Source: Anaerofilum sp. An201 (GTDB lineage Bacteria; Bacillota; Clostridia; Oscillospirales; Ruminococcaceae). From it: 64,000 nucleotides of DNA. Shown one piece after another: positions 34,177 through 42,322 of this stretch. A program made the translations under genes and the position numbers. The notes under the pieces were generated by a model. It ran no database searches, was not told the origin of the DNA, and was given only the letters and a program-made list of their open reading frames with translations. The DNA lies in contig NZ_NFJT01000008.1 in NCBI RefSeq assembly GCF_002160015.1, positions 50,300 through 114,299 on the forward strand, read 5' to 3'. The number at the start of each line of letters is the position of its first letter. Within the stretch, counting starts at the first letter, position 1.

Positions 34177-35652
34177 ATGAATTTACCAAAACGCAATAGT
34201 GCGGACGGACGCTGTTACTGGATGAAGCCCGAGGGACAGGAGGAACTGCAGCCGCTCTTTGACCGGTGTATCCAGGATGCCATTGACGGGAGAATCACGC
34301 GGCTTGATTCCCTCTGGCCGCCGGTAGTGGTCAGCAGTCAAGGCGCGCCCTTTGATGTGCACGATCTGGTGAGGAAATGGGCCGAATTGCAGCGAGCCGA
34401 AACCCTGGATGCGGAAAAGGCCATTGCCTTCAGCGAAAACCTGCGCCGCCAGAGCCGGTGGGGTGAAATTGACTACTATTTACTTAATATGCTGAAACGG
34501 GAGCTGCAGGAGAAGTATTTTATCGTGACAGGCAATGAAGATGATCACTTCTGGGATCAGGAGTATTCCCTGAAACCAGGCATCCGTGCGGAGGAGGTCC
34601 CGGAGCCGCTGCTGCGTTTTGCCTGCTATGTGGCGGTGAGCTATAAAGTGTATGGTTTGGACTTTGAGTATCTGGACACCAATTACCTCTTTGGATTGGT
34701 GGAGAAAGTCCGTCCGGATATGGTGAAAAAGCTCCGGGAACATGGAACCGGCAGGCTGCCGCTCAACCTGCAAAAGCGGAAAACAGAGCACTTCACTGCA
34801 TCGGCCAACGATGCCTTTGCTGTGATCCGTATTACTGCCAGAGGCAATACGGAGGAATGCTGCCATGAAGTGCTGGACTATCTGTGCGAGGTTCTTTCGC
34901 AGGAGGATTTTCCCCGCAGCTATGCAGTGGAGTTCAAAGGACCGGAAAAGAGGTATCTTCCCATCACAGGTCTGCCCAAAAAGGGAGTAAACCAGCTCTT
35001 TGCCTGTGCCGTGCACTACCCCGGCCTCCATCCCCTGATGGAACAGTACGCCCGGCTTGCCATGCGGCAATATGAGCAGTACACCAATCTCAGCGATGAG
35101 CAGTGCGCGCTCCCCGGAAGTTTTGCCGTGTTCGCTCTGGGAATGCTGGGGCAAGAGTGGCGGCAGCTGGTATGGGATTATCTCGATCTCTGCGATGATG
35201 AGCACTCCCACTTACAGGAAAAATTCCTCCGGGAGTATGTGAAACAGTTCGGATTTACCGCCGATACCGTCCCCATTTTTGTCCGTGGGATGCTGTCCAT
35301 GCAGAACATGAAGTATTCCAAGGACTATGCCGCGTGGATGGCAAACGCAGAAAGCCTGGACGCTCTGCTGGAGGCAAAAGTCCATCTGTCCGAGATCGTT
35401 CCAAGTGGTTTTTCCTCCGACGAGGATGACGATGATGACGAGAATGAGGAACCCACCGAGGAAACAGAATCCAGCCCGGAGGAAGTGCTGCAATACGCAT
35501 GGGATACGGTCTGCTATGTGATCTGGGGCAAAGCCAGCGCCAAGGGTGGTCAAAAAGTGGTGGAAACAGTTCCGGAGGAACTGAAAGAGCGTTGCCGACA
35601 GATTTTTATTCCAATCACGGAGAGCCTGGAAGAAAGAGGTAGCCTGCTATGA
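34177..35652 (+). CDS. DUF6138-like protein, first gene of the immunity-like array
   Basis: The 491-residue protein starts MNLPKRNSADGRCYWMKPEG. From memory it resembles DUF6138. It has an acidic linker of about ten Asp/Glu (SSDEDDDDDENEEPTEE, near 425-442) before a short C-terminal helix region. No catalytic motif or membrane segment is seen. It is a paralogue of the next gene, sharing for instance FTASANDAFA followed by RITAR and GLPKKGVNQLFACAVHYPGL-type segments. The two overlap by 4 nt. The function is unknown; position in the array suggests immunity or effector neutralisation. Confidence 0.65.
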   Translation: MNLPKRNSADGRCYWMKPEGQEELQPLFDRCIQDAIDGRITRLDSLWPPVVVSSQGAPFDVHDLVRKWAELQRAETLDAEKAIAFSENLRRQSRWGEIDYYLLNMLKRELQEKYFIVTGNEDDHFWDQEYSLKPGIRAEEVPEPLLRFACYVAVSYKVYGLDFEYLDTNYLFGLVEKVRPDMVKKLREHGTGRLPLNLQKRKTEHFTASANDAFAVIRITARGNTEECCHEVLDYLCEVLSQEDFPRSYAVEFKGPEKRYLPITGLPKKGVNQLFACAVHYPGLHPLMEQYARLAMRQYEQYTNLSDEQCALPGSFAVFALGMLGQEWRQLVWDYLDLCDDEHSHLQEKFLREYVKQFGFTADTVPIFVRGMLSMQNMKYSKDYAAWMANAESLDALLEAKVHLSEIVPSGFSSDEDDDDDENEEPTEETESSPEEVLQYAWDTVCYVIWGKASAKGGQKVVETVPEELKERCRQIFIPITESLEERGSLL

Positions 35653-37031
35653 GTTTACCGAAACGAGACGGCGTACATGGTCGTTATTACCTGATTCATA
35701 AACCAGATACGGACTCCGAAGTGCTGGAACAAGCCGATCAGTGCATTCAGGATGTGTTGGATGGAACCGCAGAGGAAAACCATTCCGGATACCCGGTGGT
35801 TGTTCGGAATCTAAACGGAACACCCTTTCTTCCCAGCCAGCTGCTGGAGCGGTACCTGTCCAAACTGCCGTTGAAAGGATTTCCCTATGCGGATGTGGTC
35901 GCCTTTTGCAATGCCCTGCGGCGGCTGGCGGGCTGGAAAGAGATTGATCACACACTGGGACAATACATCGAACACCAGGTGCAGGAGCGGTATTTTGAGG
36001 TTGGAGAGAAAGCGGATTACTTTTCAGCTTACCCGCCCTGCACCGTGTGGCCCGAGCTGAGACCGGAGGATGTAGATGACGGCCTGCTGCGCTTTGCCTG
36101 CTATGTGGCGGTCTGCTATACGGTGTATGGAGCCAGCTACGACTCCCTCACCACCGAGCACATTCTCGGCCTGGTTTCCCAACTCCGCCCAGACATGGTG
36201 AAGCAGCTGAAAACGGGCGGCAGCGGCAAATTGTCAAAGGACATCCAGCGGCGTAAGACGGCGCATTTCACCGCATCGGCCAATGATGCGTTTGCCACCA
36301 TCCGCATCACCGCCAGGGACTCCACCGAGGAGTGCTATGCTGAAATCTTGGACTACCTGTGTGCGGTGTTGGAACAGGAGGAATTTCCCCGCAGTTACTC
36401 GGTGGAGTTCCGTGGGAAGGAAAAACTCTATCTGCCCATTCCCGGCTTGCCCAAAAAGGGCGTCAATCAGCTCTTTGCCTGTGCTGTGCAGCACCCTGAT
36501 CTTCATCCGGCTATGGAGCGATACGCTCGTCTGGCTATGCGGGAGTTTGAGTGGTATCAAAACCTTGCGGATGAAGCCTGTGCGATGCCCGGTACCTTCG
36601 CCGTGTTTGCCCTGGGACTGGAGGGACCACAGTGGTGTTCGCTGGTGTGTGACTATCTGGATTTATGTGATGATGAACATTCCTCTTTGCAGGAGAAGTT
36701 TATCCACACCTTTTTCAAGAAATACGGATTTACGGCCCAGACCATGCCTGTCTTGGTTCATGGCGTCCAGTCTATGCAGGGTATGAAACCGGCTAAGGAG
36801 TTCCGTACTCTAATTGCCAATGAGGAGAGCCTGAACGCTCTGCTGGAGGTCAAGAGGCATTTAGAGGACTACCTGCCGGAAGAAAATTGCCAGGACAAAA
36901 GATCCCAGGACTTTCTCTGGCAAGATGTGCTCTGGGGCATTTGGGGGCAAGCTGCGCAAAATGGCGGCGGCAAGGTGATCAAAGCAGCACCAGCGGAACT
37001 GAGAGAACAGTATCAGAAAATTTTTCAATAG
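35649..37031 (+). CDS. DUF6138-like protein, tandem paralogue
   Basis: The 460-residue protein is clearly homologous over its whole length to the preceding gene (MSLPKRDGVHGRYYL against MNLPKRNSADGRCYW, and DYLDLCDDEHSSLQEKF in both). It lacks the acidic linker. The ATGA overlap with its neighbour shows translational coupling. The pair probably arose by tandem duplication followed by considerable divergence, as expected for immunity proteins tracking different partners. No further function can be read from the sequence. Confidence 0.65.
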   Translation: MSLPKRDGVHGRYYLIHKPDTDSEVLEQADQCIQDVLDGTAEENHSGYPVVVRNLNGTPFLPSQLLERYLSKLPLKGFPYADVVAFCNALRRLAGWKEIDHTLGQYIEHQVQERYFEVGEKADYFSAYPPCTVWPELRPEDVDDGLLRFACYVAVCYTVYGASYDSLTTEHILGLVSQLRPDMVKQLKTGGSGKLSKDIQRRKTAHFTASANDAFATIRITARDSTEECYAEILDYLCAVLEQEEFPRSYSVEFRGKEKLYLPIPGLPKKGVNQLFACAVQHPDLHPAMERYARLAMREFEWYQNLADEACAMPGTFAVFALGLEGPQWCSLVCDYLDLCDDEHSSLQEKFIHTFFKKYGFTAQTMPVLVHGVQSMQGMKPAKEFRTLIANEESLNALLEVKRHLEDYLPEENCQDKRSQDFLWQDVLWGIWGQAAQNGGGKVIKAAPAELREQYQKIFQ

Positions 37032-37049
37032 GATGGCAGGAGGATTCAG

Positions 37050-38141
37050 ATGAGTGAAGTAAGCTATTCAAATGTACCACCTCTGATGGCTGCCATCCGA
37101 GGTGGCGACATTGAGACACTCCGTTCCCTGCTTCATGCGGGGCATTCGCCCAATGAGCCGCAGTGCTATCAGGTAACGATTGGAGCGTGGCCGCGGGAGG
37201 AGGAAACCTCTCCGCTGGAACTGGCAGTGCTGGAAAACCGGATGGACATGGTGCAGCTGCTGATCGAAGCCGGAGCGGATTTGACCCATAACCCGGAAGA
37301 ATTGCTTTACGGCTCCCTGCGCAGTCGAGACCTGACCCTGTTTTCTTTTCTGATCCATGCGGGAGTCAGAATCCCCGCGAAACAAGAGAACATCTACCGG
37401 CTGTTTCTCCATCTGGAAAATCGGCGCGATCCTGATATACGCTCCATTTTGGACAGGCTGGGCATGGATTTGAAACAATACGGCGGTGAAGCCCTGCGCA
37501 GTATGGCGAGCCATGGGAATCAGATGCTGGCGGAGTATCTGATTCAAAACGGGGCGGACATCAACTACCACAAGCCGGACATGGTGTTCCCCTACGCTTC
37601 CACTCCTGTCACCGAAGCAGCACGGCACAACGATTTTTCCATGGTGCGCTGGCTTGTGGAGCAGGGTGCGGATATCACCATTGTTGACAAATACGGAGAC
37701 CGGCCCTATACCGTGGCAGTGCAAAACAAAAATCAGGAAATGGCCGCCTACTTAAAAGCTCTGGAGCCGGAGAAATGGCACAACGAACAGGAAAAGGTGC
37801 GTCAGCTCATGCCTTATAAGCTGCCTGCCAAGCTGGTGGAATACTTAAAGGCCGGCCCCCTGCGGTTGGAGTTCCCGAAGCAGAAATGGGTGAAGTGGGC
37901 GGAACTCTACTCCTTTATGGATGTTCAGGAGATGACCTGGAAGCGGAAGAAGCTGTTCTCCCTGATGGCGAAGATGGACAATTACAGCGACTATCTGCTG
38001 CTGTGGAGTCCCCGGGACAAAAAGCTGTGGTATCTGGACATCGAGCACGAGGAGTTTCATCCGTTGGCCAAATGGGAGGAATTTATCGCTGATCCCGGCC
38101 GGTATCTGAACGGGATGATCGAGGGCGAGTTTGAGGAATAA
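37050..38141 (+). CDS. Ankyrin-repeat protein with a C-terminal extra domain
   Basis: In the 363-residue protein, ankyrin repeats cover about residues 8-235 (PPLMAAIRGGDIETLRSLLH, PLELAVLENRMDMVQLLIEA, TEAARHNDFSMVRWLVEQGA). The last 110 residues, from KLPAKLVEYLKAG on, form a separate Trp- and Tyr-rich domain. Ankyrin repeats bind protein partners. Ankyrin-type proteins are common in immunity loci against secreted toxins. It follows the previous gene by 18 nt with AGGAGG at its start and precedes the next by 14 nt. No catalytic residues are visible. Confidence 0.8.
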   Translation: MSEVSYSNVPPLMAAIRGGDIETLRSLLHAGHSPNEPQCYQVTIGAWPREEETSPLELAVLENRMDMVQLLIEAGADLTHNPEELLYGSLRSRDLTLFSFLIHAGVRIPAKQENIYRLFLHLENRRDPDIRSILDRLGMDLKQYGGEALRSMASHGNQMLAEYLIQNGADINYHKPDMVFPYASTPVTEAARHNDFSMVRWLVEQGADITIVDKYGDRPYTVAVQNKNQEMAAYLKALEPEKWHNEQEKVRQLMPYKLPAKLVEYLKAGPLRLEFPKQKWVKWAELYSFMDVQEMTWKRKKLFSLMAKMDNYSDYLLLWSPRDKKLWYLDIEHEEFHPLAKWEEFIADPGRYLNGMIEGEFEE

Positions 38142-38155
38142 GGAGAGAACGCAAC

Positions 38156-39304
38156 ATGACTAAGGAACAACTGCCCCCCAAGGGGGTCAAGCGAGAACAG
38201 GCCATTTTGGAGCTGGGCAAGGAGGAAGCCAACGGCGAACTGCTTCTCCAGCTTGTGAATACAGAAAAGGGCAAGTGCAAAACGGCTGCTCAAAAGGCTT
38301 TGGCGCAACTGGAGTATGACCCCGCTGCCCCACTGTGGGCCAAGCTGGTTAAGGCTAAATGGATGGGAAGCAATATTATGTCGGACACCTGTTCTGACTG
38401 TGTATCGCAGCAGATCGCCCCTATCATCCTGAAAACCCTTTTCCATCTGCTGGATGAGGCAGATACAAAACCACTGAATCAAGAACAGGTGGAGCAGTTT
38501 CGATTCTGTATCGCTCTGATGTTGGGCAAAGCCTCGCCCAAAATGCTGGAGGTGTACCGTTTCCTGGCGGAAAACACGGAGCGGATTGCCAAACTTGAAC
38601 ACACCCCTTTTTATGACGGTGACGATTGCACTTGCTGGCGGATCACCGATGGACTTCAGCTTTGGAATGCCAACCCCACGGAAATGGAGAAAATTCCCGC
38701 TGTGGTGCTGACCGCATCCCTGATTCGCAACCCGGATGAACGATTGCAGACATTGGCTGATGAACTAAATGAACGCTACGGCGGCAGCTGGATGATCCCG
38801 GTCTTTATGAAGGCGATCATCACCCTGCCCAAAGAGCAGGTGTATGAAACCTATTCTCCCCTTTTGGGAACTCCGAAGGCGAGCTATCTGTTGAACGCTC
38901 TGGGGCTGCTGGATTACCGCAGCTATCCGGATGACTGGACCTTTGAACGCTCCGGCCCTGATGGACTGCGCGCGCTCATTTTCTGGGGAGATTACAGCTA
39001 CGGAACCTATGACACAAGGTTTGTGTTTGAACGCTGTGTGGATCTGGACGAACGGTGGCTCTTTGATCTGGCAAAGGCCCCAGAGGACCGCAAGCCCACT
39101 GTGACCTGGCAGACCTACAACCGGGGCGGCGTTCTGTACGAAAGCTATGACGAAATGTTCATCAGCCTGCTGCCCCGCAAGGTGGAAAACCCGGAACTCA
39201 GGCGCGTTCTGCGGGATTACTTTCACATTCGCAGCCAAAAGGTGAAAGTGGAAGAAAGTATCACGGTTTACAAAGACGCTGCCAAGCGGTTCGGCGGTGG
39301 ATGA
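38156..39304 (+). CDS. Helical (HEAT-like) protein of unknown function
   Basis: The 382-residue, mainly helical protein starts with repeated helix pairs (GVKREQAILELGKEEANGEL, then AAQKALAQLEYDPAAPLWAK) that recall HEAT-type repeats. A central region (about 140-290) and a Tyr-rich part GDYSYGTYDTRFVFERC near 285-300 follow. I do not recognise the family with certainty. It begins 14 nt after the ankyrin gene with AGGAGAG, and ends where the frame of the next gene has already opened. Position in the array suggests a role like its neighbours. Confidence 0.55.
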   Translation: MTKEQLPPKGVKREQAILELGKEEANGELLLQLVNTEKGKCKTAAQKALAQLEYDPAAPLWAKLVKAKWMGSNIMSDTCSDCVSQQIAPIILKTLFHLLDEADTKPLNQEQVEQFRFCIALMLGKASPKMLEVYRFLAENTERIAKLEHTPFYDGDDCTCWRITDGLQLWNANPTEMEKIPAVVLTASLIRNPDERLQTLADELNERYGGSWMIPVFMKAIITLPKEQVYETYSPLLGTPKASYLLNALGLLDYRSYPDDWTFERSGPDGLRALIFWGDYSYGTYDTRFVFERCVDLDERWLFDLAKAPEDRKPTVTWQTYNRGGVLYESYDEMFISLLPRKVENPELRRVLRDYFHIRSQKVKVEESITVYKDAAKRFGGG

Positions 39305-39338
39305 GAATAAAGCCGCACCGAAAAAAGGAGAAAACGCA

Positions 39339-40187
39339 ATGTTTGAAGAATTTTATCAAAAGTATGAAACCCAAGAGCAGGAAGTGATCGCCTTGATCCG
39401 CAAGTGCATTGGGGCTGGGCACCATAAGGGTGATAACGGCGATTTTTGGGACATGACGGCCATTACATTGGGCATGGTGTTCTGCAACACTGGCAAGGTC
39501 AGCATAAAAGAAGGTCGGCTGGAGTGGCCGGTTACGGAGGAGGAGCGCAACAGCGAAAAGGGCTGGGAGCGTTTGCAGCAAGGGCAGATCTGCCGTCTAA
39601 AGGTACGCAGACTGGTGGATGAATTGGTGCCTGAACATACCACTCCAGAGCAGTTCAACAGCTGGGCCGTCATAGAGGTGCTGGAGCCTTCCGCATCCTG
39701 TCCTCAGTTGGAAGCAGTATGGGAGGAATACCAGAAACCCGTGAGCATTGAGGATGAAGTCCTGGGAACTCTGAAACTGAACCGGGATTTTGGGCTGCTG
39801 GATGGTGAAATTTTGTGGAACGGAGAGAAAGTCTCCCTTGCCCTGGAAATTGACCTGGATGATGAGGAAACCTGGGATACCGCCCGCAGCATTGCCCACA
39901 AAGTTATGGCAGACCGCGAAAGCAGGGATAGGTCCATGCGGGAATTTGCGGCAAAGAAACTGACCGAACTGGCCAATGAGTGGCAGGCAGATGACGATGA
40001 GAAGGAAAACGCTGATCCCATTACAGAAGAGGCATTTGCCCAGCGTATTACCTTGTCGGAACTGAGCCTTACTTATGAGGGGGACTTTACGGCCTATTTT
40101 GATGATGACGATATGTTCTGGGGACACACCGTTGAAGTCTGCGGATCTCTGGAAAATGGAATAGAGAGCGCCAATATTGCAGGATAG
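39339..40187 (+). CDS. DUF2262 protein
   Basis: The 282-residue protein has a C-terminal half that matches DUF2262 as I know it: GTLKLNRDFGLLDGEILWNG near 143-162, the AARLI-like KKLTELANEWQ near 205-215, ITEEAFAQRITLSELSL near 225-241, and the closing YFDDDDMFWGHTVEVCGSLE near 250-270. The N-terminal half is unassigned. The start at 39339 follows AAAGGAG; an earlier in-frame ATG has no site and overlaps the preceding gene. DUF2262 proteins are frequently found with SMI1/SUKH-type immunity genes. No enzymatic role is known. Confidence 0.75.
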   Translation: MFEEFYQKYETQEQEVIALIRKCIGAGHHKGDNGDFWDMTAITLGMVFCNTGKVSIKEGRLEWPVTEEERNSEKGWERLQQGQICRLKVRRLVDELVPEHTTPEQFNSWAVIEVLEPSASCPQLEAVWEEYQKPVSIEDEVLGTLKLNRDFGLLDGEILWNGEKVSLALEIDLDDEETWDTARSIAHKVMADRESRDRSMREFAAKKLTELANEWQADDDEKENADPITEEAFAQRITLSELSLTYEGDFTAYFDDDDMFWGHTVEVCGSLENGIESANIAG

Positions 40188-40256
40188 CGAGTGCATAAAA
40201 CGGAAGCCAGATTGAATCATACAGCTTGATGTTTGAGTGAGAAAGGAGTAAACCCT

Positions 40257-40583
40257 ATGAAAGCATTTGACCCAAATTACAAACTGCTGGACGAGATGTA
40301 CCAGGACGAATACTATCCTGATTTTCTGGTGGACAAGATAAAGGACGAGCTTCAAAAGGTCATCGACCTGCTGGAGAGCGGTGAAACCGACACTGAAGCG
40401 ATACAGGAAACACTGGATGGGGCGGTCCGCGGCATCAATGATCTTCAAGATGAATTTTACGAGAACGACAGCGAGATCGAAACGGTGGCCCGGGATTGTA
40501 TCGGAGTTACCGTGGCCTACATTCTGGAGTGGTTCGGCATCCCGATTGACATGGAGGAGGCTATCCGGGAACGGGATTGGTGA
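40257..40583 (+). CDS. DUF5713-like small protein
   Basis: The 108-residue helical, acidic protein starts MKAFDPNYKLLDEMYQDEYY and contains PDFLVDKIKDELQKVIDLLE. This start and helix pattern match DUF5713 as I recall it. GAAAGGAG lies before the ATG. The next gene starts inside its TGA stop. It is probably an immunity-type protein by context; no function is established for the family. Confidence 0.65.
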   Translation: MKAFDPNYKLLDEMYQDEYYPDFLVDKIKDELQKVIDLLESGETDTEAIQETLDGAVRGINDLQDEFYENDSEIETVARDCIGVTVAYILEWFGIPIDMEEAIRERDW

Positions 40584-40939
40584 TGACGATGGCGATTGAA
40601 GATATGTTCGGAGATCTGCGCAAAATCGACATCCTGGCGGAAAGCAAAGCAGGAGAAGTGTTAATGGTTTTGGTATGCAACGGTTTTGTTGACGGCTCCC
40701 CCGAAACACAAAAAGCTCTGCTGGATAAAATGGAGGGTTACCTGAATCATACGCTTAGTGATGAGTTTCAGGCAGAATACCCCAAATGGCCTGTGGTACT
40801 GCGGATAACCTTTACGGAAGAACCGGACCAACTGATCCTTGATCTGCTTTACAAGTGTCAGGCATGGGTAAATGACTATGGCGCCGCCTTGGAAATCGAG
40901 ATTGGCAGAAGAAAGATACACTTTGCGGAGCAAGGCTGA
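40583..40939 (+). CDS. DUF6572-like small protein
   Basis: The 118-residue protein has an alpha/beta pattern: KIDILAESKAGEVLMVLVCN, then a helix KALLDKMEGYLNHTLSDEFQ, then strands VVLRITFTEE and ALEIEIGRRKI. The order fits DUF6572, from memory. The start is taken at the ATG overlapping the previous stop (TGATG); an ATG two codons later is also possible. It is coupled to the DUF5713-like gene and followed by the LRR gene after 27 nt. Confidence 0.6.
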   Translation: MTMAIEDMFGDLRKIDILAESKAGEVLMVLVCNGFVDGSPETQKALLDKMEGYLNHTLSDEFQAEYPKWPVVLRITFTEEPDQLILDLLYKCQAWVNDYGAALEIEIGRRKIHFAEQG

Positions 40940-40966
40940 CTCCCAATCAAGGAAGGAAGAAACGAA

Positions 40967-41722
40967 ATGGAAACACCTCTTTGCACCGCTGTTTTCTGGC
41001 GCGGCGGAGAAAAAATAGAACTGAATGGACTGGAACCAAACGCGGTGCAGCGCCTGTCTGTGACGGGAGAGCGGAAGGTGAATCTGTCCTTTCTCCGAGA
41101 TTATCCCAATTTGGAGGAACTGACCTTAATGGAAAAATGTGAGGGTGTAGAAGTTCTCTCCCAGCTAAAGCAGCTTCATACACTGTCCCTATGGCTGTCG
41201 GCCCCTGTTTCCTGGGACAATGTTTCTCTCCCCGGCCTGCGTGTCCTCCACCTGCGTGGGGAAAAGAATGGCGACATTACCCCGCTTCTCTCCAGCATTA
41301 CCGATCTCCATTTGGAGGGAATGCGGAAAACGGAAGATATCACCCCTTTCCTGACTCCGGCGACCCGGCTTCAGAAACTCTATCTCCAGTCGCTCCCTGC
41401 TGTGCAGGTTCTTCCAGAACTGGATGGGCTTTCTGCTCTTTATGCCCTGAAACTCTATGAGCTGCATAAGCTCGGCGATTTGTCCACCCTCTCTCACAGC
41501 CATTTGCGCTACTTTGCCGCCACTCTGATTGCGGATAAACTCTCCGCCCAGGCGCTGGCAGATGCTGTGATGGCGATTCCCGATCTGGAGGCAGCCGCGC
41601 TCCAGCTGGTAGACCGCTCCGGGCGGCGCTATGGCGGCGTCCAAAAAGCCTTTGCCGCCGCTGGGAAGTCCGCATTGCTGCGAGAGGGAATCGGTGCTTT
41701 GGCCACATGGCTGTCGCTGTAA
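40967..41722 (+). CDS. Leucine-rich-repeat protein
   Basis: The 251-residue protein contains irregular LRRs (YPNLEELTLMEKCEGVEVLS, QLHTLSLWLSAPVSW, LPGLRVLHLRGEKNGDITPL and so on, about 45-180). The C-terminal 60 residues are helical (LADAVMAIPDLEAAALQLVD). There is no signal peptide or membrane segment, so it is a cytosolic binding protein. It resembles the N-terminal half of the LRR-NTF2 protein at 48215 in style. AGGAAG precedes the ATG. It is likely an immunity or partner-binding protein of the array. Confidence 0.75.
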   Translation: METPLCTAVFWRGGEKIELNGLEPNAVQRLSVTGERKVNLSFLRDYPNLEELTLMEKCEGVEVLSQLKQLHTLSLWLSAPVSWDNVSLPGLRVLHLRGEKNGDITPLLSSITDLHLEGMRKTEDITPFLTPATRLQKLYLQSLPAVQVLPELDGLSALYALKLYELHKLGDLSTLSHSHLRYFAATLIADKLSAQALADAVMAIPDLEAAALQLVDRSGRRYGGVQKAFAAAGKSALLREGIGALATWLSL

Positions 41723-41744
41723 CTCTTGCAAAGGGAGACACATT

Positions 41745-42296
41745 ATGATAAAAGAAAGAATTTCGCTGTCTGGCGATCTCAAAAACAAAATCAAACAGCT
41801 GATGATATATGCTGGTTGGTATGAAGGTCGAAAAATTGATATTTCCATTGCATTGCAATACTACGCCGAGCGAGGCGTCCCGATGATGAAAAGCACCCAG
41901 CGTTTTTATCACAAGTACTTTGGGTTATGCTGTCAGTGGTATTTTTCTGGTGGAACAAAGCGCGCCGCAGATTTTGAGTTCGGTCTGTTTCCATACCTTA
42001 TTAACGGAATCAAAGACCATTTGGAGGATGCCTATTTCCGGAATATGTCCGGAGCAGAACTCGATGAAATTGAACAGATTGCCGGTGAGCAGTGTCAGCC
42101 GATTGGACAAATTGGTTATTACTACCCAGCACAGGTTTGGATCTCAGAATTTGGAAAACTATACGCAAAATATGAGTATCAGGATGAGATTGAGTGCTTT
42201 TCAGATATTTTTGCTTTGATTGAGCGAGAACTAAAAAAATGCACGATTGATTCCGTTGCCATGAAAACTGTTGAAGCACTGGATAATAAACTTTGA
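41745..42296 (+). CDS. SUKH-3-like immunity protein
   Basis: The 183-residue protein has the SUKH-3 layout: KQLMIYAGWYEGRKIDISIA near 18-37, a helix and KYFGL near 60, then PIGQIGYYYPAQVWISEFGK near 125-144. SUKH proteins neutralise a wide range of secreted polymorphic toxins. The start at 41745 follows GGGAGA by 8 nt; the frame opens 38 codons earlier inside the LRR gene. The gene is noticeably AT-richer than its neighbours, which suggests a separate origin. Confidence 0.72.
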   Translation: MIKERISLSGDLKNKIKQLMIYAGWYEGRKIDISIALQYYAERGVPMMKSTQRFYHKYFGLCCQWYFSGGTKRAADFEFGLFPYLINGIKDHLEDAYFRNMSGAELDEIEQIAGEQCQPIGQIGYYYPAQVWISEFGKLYAKYEYQDEIECFSDIFALIERELKKCTIDSVAMKTVEALDNKL

Positions 42297-42322
42297 AATC
42301 CTCAAAAAGAGGGGGTACTTTT

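Noticed and set aside
33998..34180. 60-codon frame between the TetR gene and the array
   Set aside because: It runs through the terminator hairpin and lacks a recognisable protein pattern.
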